From Sinonovacula constricta (Eukaryota > Mollusca > Bivalvia > Cardiida > Solecurtidae), in assembly GCA_007844125.1 (NCBI GenBank), contig CM017558.1:58998550-59062549 (forward strand): a stretch of DNA of 64,000 nt, written 5' to 3'. Positions 1 through 9,867 of the stretch are shown one piece after another. The position numbers were made by a program, and so were the translations under genes. Under the pieces are notes generated by a model. That model made no database searches and was not told the origin of the DNA. It saw nothing but the letters and a program-made list of their open reading frames with translations. The number at the start of each line of letters is the position of its first letter. Within the stretch, counting starts at the first letter, position 1.

Positions 1-474
1 CGATCCTCCAGAAGTCCTCTTGCAAGCTGTATGTATATGGTTATAACAAGTATAGCCTTTAAAATCAAATTTATCAGAGTCTTTAAGAAAGGTTTCCTAA
101 AGACAAAGAACAGCAGGATTTAGCATAGATAATAAAATATGTATTTCATTGTAATTGGCCTTAAGACCTCGACAGTTCCACTGAATGATTCTTTTATTCA
201 TGGGATTATTAAACTTAAATTTTGTAGACTATATTTTATGGTGCTTTTACAGGTGACCTTGGTGGTTTTCTAGTGTCCGATGGAAACTCCATTAGACGCT
301 GGAATTTGTTTTGATGGGCGTTTATCACCCAAGTGTTTGGAGCAGTGGGAGGACTATGTCATCTCCTCTGCCCCGAAGGACCAGGTGTCTCCTTAGAGGA
401 GACCTGGTCCTTTGCTGTAGGCTTGTTTTGTGCCTTTGTATTACTCTTGTACTTTATTTTATGTACTTCTTTTT
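1..474. other. Degenerate sequence beside the LINE remnant
   Basis: No intact gene is visible. The minus strand here would be downstream of the LINE ORF1 fragment at 475-855, so it is probably the decayed continuation of that element. No frame continues the similarity clearly. A short open stretch on the plus strand (333-545) overlaps the LINE fragment and looks like a shadow frame. Confidence 0.4.
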
Positions 475-855
475 CTAGTTTCCAGGCAGTGAAATCCCTG
501 GATTGGCAGGGCAATCCCTGGTCTCATGTGGTCCAGCACAATTAACACATTCACCGCAACGTGGGCAATGGTCCTCGTCCTTGCACTGGGACTCGTGGTG
601 GCCCAAGTTCTGACACTGAAAACACCTAAGTGGATTGGGAATGTACACCTGCACTTTAACGTTGAGGTAACCGACCTTAATCGAAGTAGGGAGTGATGAG
701 TTGGCGAAAGTTAAAACAAATGTATTTGTCAGAACTCGCCGGCCGTCCCTCAGGAATGAAATCCGGAGATACCACACACCTTCTGTGGCGTGTTTAGTGA
801 GATCCACTCCCATAAGACGCCCCCTTGTTGGGCTCCGTGGTGGGTGGTGAGCCAG
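475..855 (-). pseudogene. LINE ORF1 (gag-like) zinc-knuckle remnant
   Basis: The minus-strand frame reads through a block typical of the C-terminal half of ORF1 proteins of animal non-LTR retrotransposons. It has an 'LTSFIKVGYLNV'-like segment (here PTSIKVGYLNVKV), then PNPLRCFQC beginning a CX2CX4HX4C zinc knuckle, then a second cysteine cluster ending CAGPHETRDCP. The second knuckle is shortened relative to the usual form. The frame opens at about 855 after two stop codons and ends at a stop at 475. No reverse transcriptase ORF follows in the window. Such proteins bind element RNA in the retrotransposition particle. This copy is a truncated fossil, not a host gene. The family assignment is by motif recognition only. 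Confidence 0.75.
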
Positions 856-959
856 GATGCCGAATTATTATATCTCATGGAATGCAAACGTAAATACAAA
901 GACCCGATCCCTACTTTATCGTTAGAAGATTCCAATACCGAAACATCTGCAAGCTTATC

Positions 960-2040
960 AACTTGCTATGTTTTTTCTTTGGGAAAGGATTGTGTATGTA
1001 CAGTTAAACCAATCATGTAATAAGCAATGTTTTCTGTTAAAATCAGACCACTCTGTTTAAAACTGTCAACATCATCTGCTTATTGGTCTTAAAGCATATA
1101 TTCTAGGGAATATGAGACCTTGTTTTATAAGACTGGAATTTTTAAATAAGCAATGTAATTTTTTATTGAAGAGGGTATGATAACTTTTACAAAAGTCCTA
1201 ATCCAATGTAAATTGGTGCATATGTCTTCTGAATATATTCACAAGCAAATATACCCAGCAGCAAGTTATTGGTCAGAAGGCTGTTTTCTTTGTTTATTCA
1301 GCCAATCAAGTTGTGTTAGTATTGAGGCTATAAACAGGTTATCATCGGTCGATGTATGTATGCTGTCTTGCTGCCAAATCCTAATTCATGGGGATCATTT
1401 GTAACCACATCATGGAAGTTTGTGGGTCATCCAGAAAATCGAAGGGTTGTATACTATCAATAAATGAACGGACCTGTATTTTATAAACATTTTTAAATGT
1501 ATGACTATGCATTTATATTTCAAACAAATATTATTTGGAATAGAAACTCAGTAAAGATGTTTTCTATTGTTTCAGTCTACAAAAGAGCAAAACTGCTACT
1601 GTTGCAAGATTTCAGGTTTACTTTTTTTGCTTAGAACCTATGGACAACCATTTATTCATATAATATGTGGTTATTTACCAAATAAAACAGCAATGTATTT
1701 TTCTTTTCTTCTTCTCATAATCATTTTCTTATAAAATCGATGAGCTTGTATGGCACTGTGACACTGTTAAAAGCAAAATTTTAAAGTGCAGATCAAATTG
1801 TCCTGAAGTCAAAGCTGTAAAATTGCTGAAGTTGACAATTTGCATTCGTAGCAAAAGCAAAAATGCTCTGAAAGTTTAAATGTAAACAGCCTTATGCTTA
1901 ATCTTTAAAGTTTGTTTAGCGTCATGAAGGGCCAATTTAACTTAGCAATTTGGGTGGTCATGATAAACACAATATGCTCTTTTGGATGAGTCAAAATGAA
2001 CTGTAGTGTAGTGCATATTGGCACTTCCAACTGCCTTGCT
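960..2040. other. AT-rich intergenic sequence, nothing recognised
   Basis: No convincing coding frame, RNA gene or tandem repeat. It lies in the 3' direction of the minus-strand UCHL3-like gene, so it could be intron of that gene. I looked for the next UCHL3 exon here and did not find it. Confidence 0.4.
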
Positions 2041-3060
2041 GTTGGATTGAATGCTGGACAAATCGCGCCAAACCAACTTGCGCCAGGTAAAACTCGCTCC
2101 AATATTGGTCAACTCGCGCCACATATAGACTTACAGTATACAATAGACTGCAACTTACCAATATTCGCGCTTACCTAATTACATAAACTGTATGACAATA
2201 CACTATTTCATATTATTTCTATGTTTCTGTGTTTGTTTTTCAGGTCAGGTGCCAGATAACAACTGTACGAGACATACTTTTTTTATCATGTACGCACGGG
2301 ATGTGCATTGTATATTGCTTAAAATAAATAATAAAACAATGATTTGGTTTTAGCTCTTTATTGATGAAAATATGATTTTGTTAACCATGGAAAATGTTGT
2401 GGTAAAAATATTTTATAAAATTCTAAAGAACCACATGAAGCTATAGTGTATAATTAATGAGTATGAATGCATGAATAATTAAAGAAATGACAATATGACT
2501 ACCTGTACCATAAAATGTACTTTGGATAAATATACATCAATATAATATGTAATCGATAAATTTATCTAATTTATTTGTATTCCAAAACATGATTTTTATT
2601 TGACTACAATAATTGGCAATCAGTATGTGAGGCATTACTTTAATTGAAAAAGTGTTTAATGTGCTAAAATTCTCCAATGACATCATAATGTATGTATATT
2701 ACCAGTGCATCTGTTTGTGTAGCTATACGATTATATGACTTTTTGATTTCATTATCTGTTTTCTTATGCAATTTCTACACTATATGTTTGTTTTTGTGTT
2801 ATTTAATTGCAACAATTTAATCATTAATATTATCTTACTTAAATTATTTCCAAACAAAAATACTAGGCCAACACAGATATATCCAAGTCAAAACATGTGA
2901 AAAACAACAATTATCGCCATCCCCCGTACATTGTTCACACCTACCTCTCACTACATGTACCATATATATAGATTATATGTGGCGCAAGTGGACCAATTTT
3001 GGCGAGCATTTTACCTGGCGCGAGTTGGTTTGGCGCGAGTTGTACTGTCACCGTTGGATT
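2041..3060. mobile_element. Non-autonomous DNA transposon with long TIRs and 8-bp TSD
   Basis: The left end (from 2049) and the reverse complement of the right end (to 3052) align over roughly 75 bp. They share the motifs TCGCGCCAAACCAACT, GCGCCAGGTAAAA and GCGCCACATATA in the same order. Immediately outside the two ends lies the identical octamer GTTGGATT (2041-2048 and 3053-3060), which fits an 8-bp target-site duplication. The 1004-bp element has an AT-rich interior with no transposase frame, so it is non-autonomous. An 8-bp TSD with long TIRs is compatible with hAT, P or MULE-like superfamilies. I cannot choose between them. Confidence 0.85.
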
Positions 3061-3061
3061 A

Positions 3062-3170
3062 ACCCTTTATCAATGTGGTTGAGTGTCTGCAGAACTGAAG
3101 GTCCCGGGTTCGATTCTAGTTAGGGACAGGGCTTTTCTCCTTCCTGATTAACTTTTTAACTTATTGTGTA
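3062..3170 (+). mobile_element. tRNA-derived SINE remnant
   Basis: A Pol III B-box-like GGTTCGATTCT at about 3108-3118 is preceded at tRNA-like spacing by a degenerate A box (TGGTTGAGTG). There is no cloverleaf-forming acceptor stem, so this is a SINE head rather than a tRNA gene. It directly abuts the right TSD of the neighbouring TIR element. Confidence 0.5.
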
Positions 3171-3344
3171 AAGACTACACCATCGTGTGTATGGCTTGAC
3201 TGGACATTTTAACTGCTTTTCAAGTATATTCATTTTTTAAAGAAACCAAGTTGTCTTAGATTTTATATGCAAGCCAATGCAATTTAATACAATGGCTTCC
3301 TTCTCTCACTTTGGACCCTTGGAAAATGAAGCTTCAAATCATAC

Positions 3345-3356
3345 CTTGTTGAGGAC
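3345..3356 (-). CDS. UCHL3: UCHL3-like, 12-nt coding microexon (V-L-N-K)
   Basis: On the minus strand, a poly-T tract ending in TTTTCAG precedes GTCCTCAACAAG, which is followed by a donor GTATGA. Translated in phase 0 it gives Val-Leu-Asn-Lys. That is what should follow ...ESNPD from exon 1: UCH-family proteins read NPE-V-T-N-Q-F-L (UCHL3) or NPE-M-L-N-K-V-L (UCHL1) at this point. Reading on past the AAG gives GTA TGA, an immediate stop, so the exon must end here. The pyrimidine tract, AG/GT boundaries, phase and residue match all agree. The next exon was not found and probably lies left of the window. Confidence 0.75.
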
Positions 3357-3448
3357 CTGAAAAGTAAAAAAAAAAAAACAATTTAGAAAATGTCACGCAA
3401 CAGAAAGAATAAATGAGATAAATGTTCGTCATATGATTTAAAACTTAC

Positions 3449-3499
3449 GTCGGGGTTGGATTCTAGAGGAACCCATCTTTGTTTTTTATCACCAGACAT
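3449..3499 (-). CDS. UCHL3: UCHL3-like ubiquitin C-terminal hydrolase, first coding exon
   Basis: The ATG at 3499-3497 opens MSGDKKQRWVPLESNPD, 17 codons, ending at a strong donor (GAC|GTAAGT). The core RWVPLESNP matches the N terminus of UCHL3, the cysteine protease that removes small adducts from ubiquitin and NEDD8 C termini in cytosol and nucleus. This segment is the conserved first strand of the UCH fold. The catalytic Cys, His and Asp lie in later exons, outside the window. The frame is open for some 25 codons upstream, but the first ATG matching the family is used. The exon is followed by a 12-nt microexon 92 bp away. The gene diverges from the TBC1D1/4-like gene with about 505 bp between start codons. 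Identification rests on a short but distinctive peptide; UCHL1-type is possible but fits less well. Confidence 0.8.
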
Positions 3500-4004
3500 T
3501 TTTAAGTTGCTATTTTCTTGAGTTTTCGCCGGTAATGCCGTAAAGTGAATATTTTCTTCAATAGTCGTTAACAAAATTAAACTACATGTTATTGTTTCAG
3601 TTCAAATTGTACTTAGAATCTCTAAACAAACCTAAAGAATTAAATGATTTCAACAATTGCCAATTTAAAAACGCATCGAGCCTGTTTATTTTATTTTACG
3701 ACATTATGACGTCACAAAATGGCCGTGAAAAATGAATAGAGACCTTAATTAGGATTGTATGCTTGCATTTCAGGGCTGAAAGGAGTTACTTGATGCACAA
3801 AAGCTTCATGCTTAATGTTTGGATATTAAACATCGACTTAAGTCAACAACATTGCTATGACACGTTAGACTTATGAATATAATTCGTGTAGTAAAAGTGC
3901 ATCAGCTGCATGTCATCAACTGATTGCTTTTTGGTAAAAATCTCAGCTGATTCAGTGATTGAAGAGAAAATCAAGGTATTAATTTGTGGCTGTCTAGAAA
4001 AATC
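3500..4004. promoter_or_regulatory. Putative bidirectional promoter between UCHL3 and the Rab-GAP gene
   Basis: This 505-bp interval separates two divergently oriented ATGs. It holds both 5' UTRs and presumably both core promoters. A full CRE lies near the middle, followed by an ATGGCC motif (3719) that resembles a YY1-type site. There is no obvious TATA box. Two upstream ATGs on the plus strand (3719, six codons; 3910, overlapping the main start in another frame) could dampen translation of the Rab-GAP. Bidirectional activity is inferred from geometry only. Confidence 0.55.
3707..3714. promoter_or_regulatory. Perfect CRE palindrome TGACGTCA
   Basis: The exact octamer TGACGTCA, the CREB/ATF consensus, lies 208 bp from the UCHL3 ATG and 291 bp from the TBC1D1/4-like ATG. 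Being palindromic it can serve both genes. Occupancy is inference. Confidence 0.6.
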
Positions 4005-4535
4005 ATGTCTTGCTCTGTGTGCCCAATATGTGGCTCACCTGAGCCTGTACATTCGTGCCATGCCACCACACCTCCTGGCGACAAATGCGACAAAACACTA
4101 GAAGATTGCATAAAAAAGAATGTTAATAATGCTGGCGCAGAATCCATTGTGACAGAAAATGAAGGAGCTTCCAAGGCATCAGACATAGACACTGATGTAG
4201 AACAATTTCTTAAAAGTTTTGTAGTAATTTATCTCGGCAGTGCTCACATGGATAGACGGTTCCCACCACAGACTGCTATGCCTTGGGTGATGTCAGAGGT
4301 GAAACAAAGTCGTGACACCTTCAAGGAGGTCCGACTTCAGATCTGCAAAAGGAGTTTAAGAGCTGACGCCTACGAAGGGACAGATAAAATTGAGAATGTT
4401 TTTGACCACAATCTTCATACTTTATCAAGATTTGCTAAAACACATCAAGATCCAAGATGTTTTGCCTACTTAAGGAGACAAAGCCTCTACAGTGACTTTG
4501 AGTGCCATGTTTTCCTGGCTCATGATGAAAAAGTG
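4005..4535 (+). CDS. TBC1D1/TBC1D4: TBC1D1/TBC1D4-like Rab GAP, exon 1 (PTB domain 1)
   Basis: This exon has 177 codons from the first ATG after an in-frame stop at 3960, to donor GTG|GTAAGA in phase 0. TBC1D1 and TBC1D4 (AS160) are Akt/AMPK-regulated GAPs for Rabs such as Rab8/10/14 and control vesicle traffic, including GLUT4 vesicles in vertebrates. Residues about 65-175 form PTB domain 1. FVVIYLGSAHMDRRF is the first strand, MPWVMSEVKQS matches the family's LPW(L/V)-AE(I/V)RR segment, and HNLHTLSRFAKTHQDPRCFAYL and CHVFLAHD match the later strands. The N terminus is unusual: CSVCPICG plus further Cys/His within 28 residues, absent from the mammalian proteins I know. The last residues HDEKV continue into VPELFQCIRG of the exon at 43531, the equivalent of the mammalian VP-(E/D)-(I/V)-I-S-S-I-R-Q helix. 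Family identity is strong; orthology to TBC1D1 versus TBC1D4 is not resolved, and the invertebrate gene probably predates that split. Confidence 0.9.
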
Positions 4536-4680
4536 GTAAGATATACTGATTCTTCTTTTTTCATTTTAAAGTAAATTTTAGTTTGAATGTGAATAAAAAC
4601 CTATATAGGCAAAATAAATGTCCAAATCTACAATTGAAACAGCTAAATTTGCATCAGATTTATTATAAGTTTGCACACAG

Positions 4681-5262
4681 AACCTCTGTAGCTTATTTGG
4701 TAGAGCAGTCGACTAGTATTAGGGAGGTCTGTGATTAATCCCGGTGGACTCAGGTGGCGGCTCACTTTGTCTGCTCCTGAAACCCAACTCTCTCTTTTAC
4801 ATGAAAGTATCTCTTGTATTCTTTTAACTAAATATGTCTAAGGGTGGTAAATCATTATTCTTGTATTACATTACACATTCTCTCAGAACCCTAGGCTTAC
4901 CCTTGACACTGTTTCTAATCTATAACAAGTGTAGAAGTTTCACCGGTAGTTCCTTCACAGAGCCTCTATAGCTCAGTTGGTAGAGTGACCCACTAGTATT
5001 GGGCAGATCTGTGGTTCAAGTCCTGGAGTCACTTGTTCCTGTTGCATTTGGTGCCATGATTTACTGCAGTAGCATGTTTCTATTGATATGCAATGGTGCT
5101 GTAGAGTTGAACCAGGCTTAAGATTCATGGTAAATCTCATTGTGTAAGGAGGGAGGAGTATAGCAGTTTCAGTGGTAGTTTGTTTATAAAACCTCTATAG
5201 CTCAGCTGGTAGAGCGATCTGCATGTATTTGGGAGGTACAACACCTGCTACAACTTTATTAA
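4681..5262 (+). mobile_element. Three consecutive tRNA-headed SINE units
   Basis: Near-identical heads ACCTCTRTAGCTYAGYTGGT (4681, 4961, 5191) recur at 280- and 230-bp spacing in the same orientation, each followed by GAGCRRTC-like sequence. The second head has a good B box (GGTTCAAGTCC, 5012-5022). Related sequence ('agtttca-cggtagtt') precedes heads two and three, so these look like tandemly arranged units of one SINE. The heads do not fold as functional tRNAs (poor anticodon arm and T arm). Confidence 0.75.
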
Positions 5263-5944
5263 AATAGTGTCATTATCATGATTGCCAGTCCATTGACATT
5301 CACTCACTGTTGATCACTTTAACATTTTTAGGAATTTCTATTCCTAACTGCTTAGATTAGAGATGCCATGGCCAAGTAGTTTGAGCATTGTCCAAATTGT
5401 AACTTCCCAGCTTGAGCTGTAACAACTTACAGTGATGCACCAAAATCCATGACACATTGCTACAATATGATGCATCATATGTTGTTGGTCAAATTTGATT
5501 TGGTTCAATATTTACTTTAGAAGAATTCCTGCTTTTTTTATGAGATTAATGAGGTCAAAATTAAATATTGTTGACTAGACATAATAATGATTGCATCTGT
5601 TATTCTTTCTTTATTTAATATTTCTACTATTCATAAATTATAAAAATACTTTTGACTGTTATTTCTTTGGTTTGTTAGATTTCATTATGTTATAGAGATG
5701 TTTGCTGTTTCATGCATCATGTGGGGAAGTATTTTAGTTGAACAGTGGTGGGCTGGTTGTTCTTGAAAATAATGGTCGTGTTGTGATATCTCCAAAAAAC
5801 AAACTAAACTTAATTGTCTGGGTAGATTGATAAAATTGAGAAAAACAATTTCTAAGGCTTAGGGATTAATTTGGGTTAGAGTTGCTACAGTTGCAGGATT
5901 GAGATTATGAGTTCGAATTCAAAAGTTAGGCTCAGTTTTAAATG
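5263..5944. other. Intronic sequence, nothing recognised
   Basis: AT-rich, with no coding similarity, array or family repeat that I recognise. Confidence 0.4.
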
Positions 5945-6172
5945 ATTTATTTGTGTGTTGTTGTTTTTTTGTCTCACCATCAGTATTTCAGTTATTTGGA
6001 GATGGTGTCCACTTAAAGCATATATATATATATATAGTGCTGCCTTCACTCTGTATGGCAATCTGTAAACACCTGGCATGGAAGTTTCACTATATTTGCT
6101 TGAGGATTAATAAGGGAGCTGTACCTTTATCATTTCAAACGACTTTAGTATGCCACAGCCCGGGCATGTCGT
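5945..6172 (-). mobile_element. SINE fragment, reverse orientation (331-bp family)
   Basis: It carries 'gtctcaccatcagtatttcagttatttgg', 'gtgctgccttcactctgtat', 'aacacctggcatgg' and 'ttagtatgccacagcccgggc'. These match the family seen complete at 35059-35372 and reversed at 23403 and 37978. The copy is internally deleted, lacking the segment between the 'cacctggcatg' block and the 'ttgcttgag' block. It contains a short TA dinucleotide run (6019-6036). Confidence 0.75.
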
Positions 6173-7715
6173 ACACTTTACTGATTGGGCCAGTATTTTA
6201 AATAATGTTTTAAATATAGCTTATTCATATTTCTATACAAGTTTTGTGAAGTAAATGTTCATTTGGATCTACTAATTGATTTAATGGTTGCACATGTCAA
6301 TGTTTCTAAGATGACACAACAATATTGTACACCTTTAAACTTTTTCTCAGAGGCTGTTTTTATTAATGCAGTAAAACATCCTAATGTAAATAAGCAAATG
6401 TAGGGCAAGTTGTATGTTATGATAGTTTAAAAATTATGCAGTGTTGGCGTTTCAGGTTTTGTTTTAATAAATAACCCCATTGTTCAACTGGAATGTAAAC
6501 ATAACCTGACGGTGTTGAAGGAATGTGAACAATCTTCTGTGAAGTCAAGAACAGTATCAAATAATAAATATAATTTTAGATTAATAATAAAAAGAATTGG
6601 TAACTAAGTATCATTTTTACGTTCATTTTTAGAAGACAACAAACTATTGTCATGGCCCTTTTGCCTGCATGTTTGTTTAAGGTCCCTGTGAAGAAAAGTG
6701 TGACTGTCTAGCATTCACTTTAAACTAAGAGTACTTGTCTACTATCCACAGGGAAACCAAGTTCTAAAAGGACAGGTAAACCCTAAGATTAATTTTGGAG
6801 GGTTGTGCCCTTTTGACTTCATTTTTCTCTCCAGTCCTCAGATAAATGAAGCACACTGTTTTCTGACAGATCTTGTCTTTTTATTACCTGGAGGCTGGAT
6901 GAACATTCAGACCTTAGTTTTGCCCTTAATTTAATTGTTACAACCTTTACGCATTACTATGAAATGACAAAGGGCATAAAGATTGCAATAATCTGTCTGG
7001 ATGTGCATGCATAATAAGTCTCTGCCTCATTCACCACTGAATTATCATAACCCTTATCTAAAATCCTTGCCATAGTTTATGGACTTTGAAGCTGGTAGGT
7101 GAAAATACAATCTTAATTTTCAGAATACACATCAAGTTATAATTAACGTGCTCAATATCAGCAGGTTGGTTTTCAGAATATATGATAAATTTCATTTCAT
7201 GTATAAAACAAATCTTTGGCCCAGCTTCCCAAAAAAATCAAGCTTGCTGGGAGCTGACATCTTATATTCCTGAGTGCAACAAAATGTTTATTGCTTCTGT
7301 ATTTTAACTATTAATGCTCAGTTAAACCTACGCATTCACTAGATCATCGAATTGTAGAATTACTGGTTCCTTGTGTCTGCCAAAAATTTTCTATTTATTT
7401 CCAAACAAAACTACCTATTGACACCAAAAGTATGCTATCACATATTATTTAGCACAATTTTACTGCTGTTGTAAATGGTAGACAGACAAAAACACATGAT
7501 AGGAACAAGTAACTAAAAAAAAACATTTGAAAGTGGTCAAAAGGGGTTTGTCTAGATGAGAATGGAAAACGCCTATTAAAATGTAAAATCAGCATTTAGA
7601 CATAAGTGTGCTATCTGTGAAGAATTTAAGTTACCAAAACTAATGCATGAGACCTAACATGATCTACATGAACAAATCGTAAAGGGGCCAAGCTAGCTTG
7701 ATAAATTATCTCTTT
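6173..7715. other. Intronic sequence, nothing recognised
   Basis: AT-rich and non-repetitive by eye. Open frames are short and lack similarity. Confidence 0.4.
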
Positions 7716-8385
7716 TTTAGCTTACCTGAGCTATTGTTCAGGGTGAGCTGTTGTGATCATCTGGCATCTTGCATCACCCTTCCATCAACATTTTCAAACA
7801 ACATTTCCTCTGAAACTGCTGGGCCTAATTGGGCCAAACATTTTCAGAAGCTGGAGCAGGCGGGGGGAACGAAAAGTTGTTCAGATAGCTATGACAAAAA
7901 ACATGGCTGCCAGGGGTGTGGCCATTTTTCGTATAAGGCTTAGTGTAGGACGGATTAGAAAATTTTCTTGTCAGAAAAAAACTTTTAAAGCTAGAGCCTT
8001 GATATTTGGTATTCATTTTCTAGGTGGCCCAGTATTAAGTTTGTTCAAAAGGCATGGCCATTTTCCATATATAGCTTACTTGTCAAAAAACTACAAGCCT
8101 TGATACTTGATATCCATGTTCCTTGGATGGTCCTGTATCAAGATTGCTTAAAACATTTTGATCCATCAAATAACATGGCCGCCAAGGATTTGGCCATTTT
8201 CCCTATATGGCTATATAGGAAAACTACTAAGATCATCTTTTCAGAAACCACAAGAGCTAGATCTTTGATGTGTGGTTGATGTATTCCTTTTCGCTTTGTA
8301 TCAAAAATGTTAAAAGAATTCTGATCTGTCAAAAAGCATAGTACCAGGGTTAATATATATGGCACTCAGGTGAGCTATATAGGGG
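7716..8385. repeat. Degenerate 'agctcacctgag' family element
   Basis: It begins agcttacctgagc and ends actcaggtgagcta, so the ends are short inverted repeats. The interior has imperfect units sharing 'atggcc-gcc-gg-tgtggccattttccctatat' and 'agagctagatctttgat'. It belongs to the same broad class as 19666, 30027 and 32766, but to a different subfamily. No transposase frame is present. The open frames here are chance. Confidence 0.6.
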
Positions 8386-9867
8386 CATCATATAATATTA
8401 TATATATTCTAATATAACACACTAATTACGTTGGATTCATAAGTATGTAAATCTAAATTTTATTAATTGAATGCATATTTTAACTAAGATTAATTAGTGA
8501 TTTTTTTAATAACCAAAAAGTGTTTATCATGTAGTGTGATGCTAAATGCAATTTTCCAAAAATAAAAAACTTGAGAAATTCAGTAGTAGTGCTTCATAAC
8601 CTGCTTATAAAGATAATGCAAACTTCTTATATTGTAAGCAAGAGTGTATAAGCTTACAACCCAATATAAAAAAAAATGAAAATACTCATGTGTTTTTATA
8701 TTTTACTCCACATGTCATTATTTTGAGGAGTACAATGGAAGTACCTGGAGTCCTTTAACTACTTGTCAAGTTGTGCAGTAGTAATAACCACCCCAAATGG
8801 CACAGAAGAAATTACCAAACATTAGATATACATGGTTTTATATTAAATTGCTTAAATCATGGCATTCTTTCAGTATATATTCCAGTCTGTGGGTTTTCTT
8901 TTGTTGTCATCAATGTACATGTGAGATCCTTGGCTGCCTGGTCAGGCTACCTGTCTGCACAATCTCTCGGAGTATAGACCAAGATTTCATCATTTCTTCC
9001 TTCTTTGACACAAATGGATCCATTCCCAATCATTCCAATACAAAATTATATACATGAACTTAGTACCCATCGATAAAAAATTACCAAATTGTTGAAAATC
9101 ATGTCTTAAAACAATTTTTCATTATGAAAAAATAAAATATATGAATCTTTGCCTTTGATTTCATATATATTAGATCTTCTGTATAGGATTTTTAGCATAT
9201 GAAGCCTGTACAACTGTGCAGCTGTATTAACCTTATAATCTTGAGGACTTTTGACACATTCCCAGCCAGTTTGCTTTCTTCCATAAATTGTGATTAAAAA
9301 GAATGTAGAACCTGTTAAGTGTAATAATTTTGTCAAGGTTGTATTTTCATTATTTTCCTGATGTTGTTTATTTAATCTATCTATAATGTAAAAATAAGTG
9401 GATAATTTCTGGTTGGCTGTTTAGACCCCAAAAGTAAACAACACAATGGAAATGCAAATTTACTTCATATGTCTTGTTGTTGTCTTGTATGTACATACTT
9501 GTTACTTGTTTTGATGGTTCTGGTATTGATTCCCTTCAACAGCTGGTGTCTTGGAATGTTTTAACTATGACATTCTGCATACATATGTTGTTTGTAGGGA
9601 TATATCTTGGTGACAGAGAAACCCTGCAAGCATATTGCTTCATGTACAATCTTGTACATGGTAATGGTATTTTATCTAGATAAATAATTCTTTTTTATTT
9701 GGAATACAATAGCAATTTTAAGTTTGTTTATTCCGAATACAATAGCAATTTTAAGTTTTATTTAATTGTTTTAAAGCACACAAAAGAATTGTCATTATGA
9801 TGTTTATTTGTTTTCTTACATGTTATAATTATAAACAGCTTTAATTAACATCTACATCAAGAGGAAC
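8386..9867. other. Intronic sequence with a small direct duplication
   Basis: Nothing coding. At about 9699-9765 a segment of some 35 bp (containing 'gaatacaatagcaatttta') is present twice in a row. Confidence 0.45.

Noticed and set aside
4961..5035. Possible tRNA gene (good A- and B-box spacing)
   Set aside because: The acceptor and anticodon stems do not pair properly, and the same head recurs twice nearby with SINE-type flanks.
7753..8103. 116-codon frame
   Set aside because: It lies inside a degenerate interspersed element and has no similarity to any protein I know.
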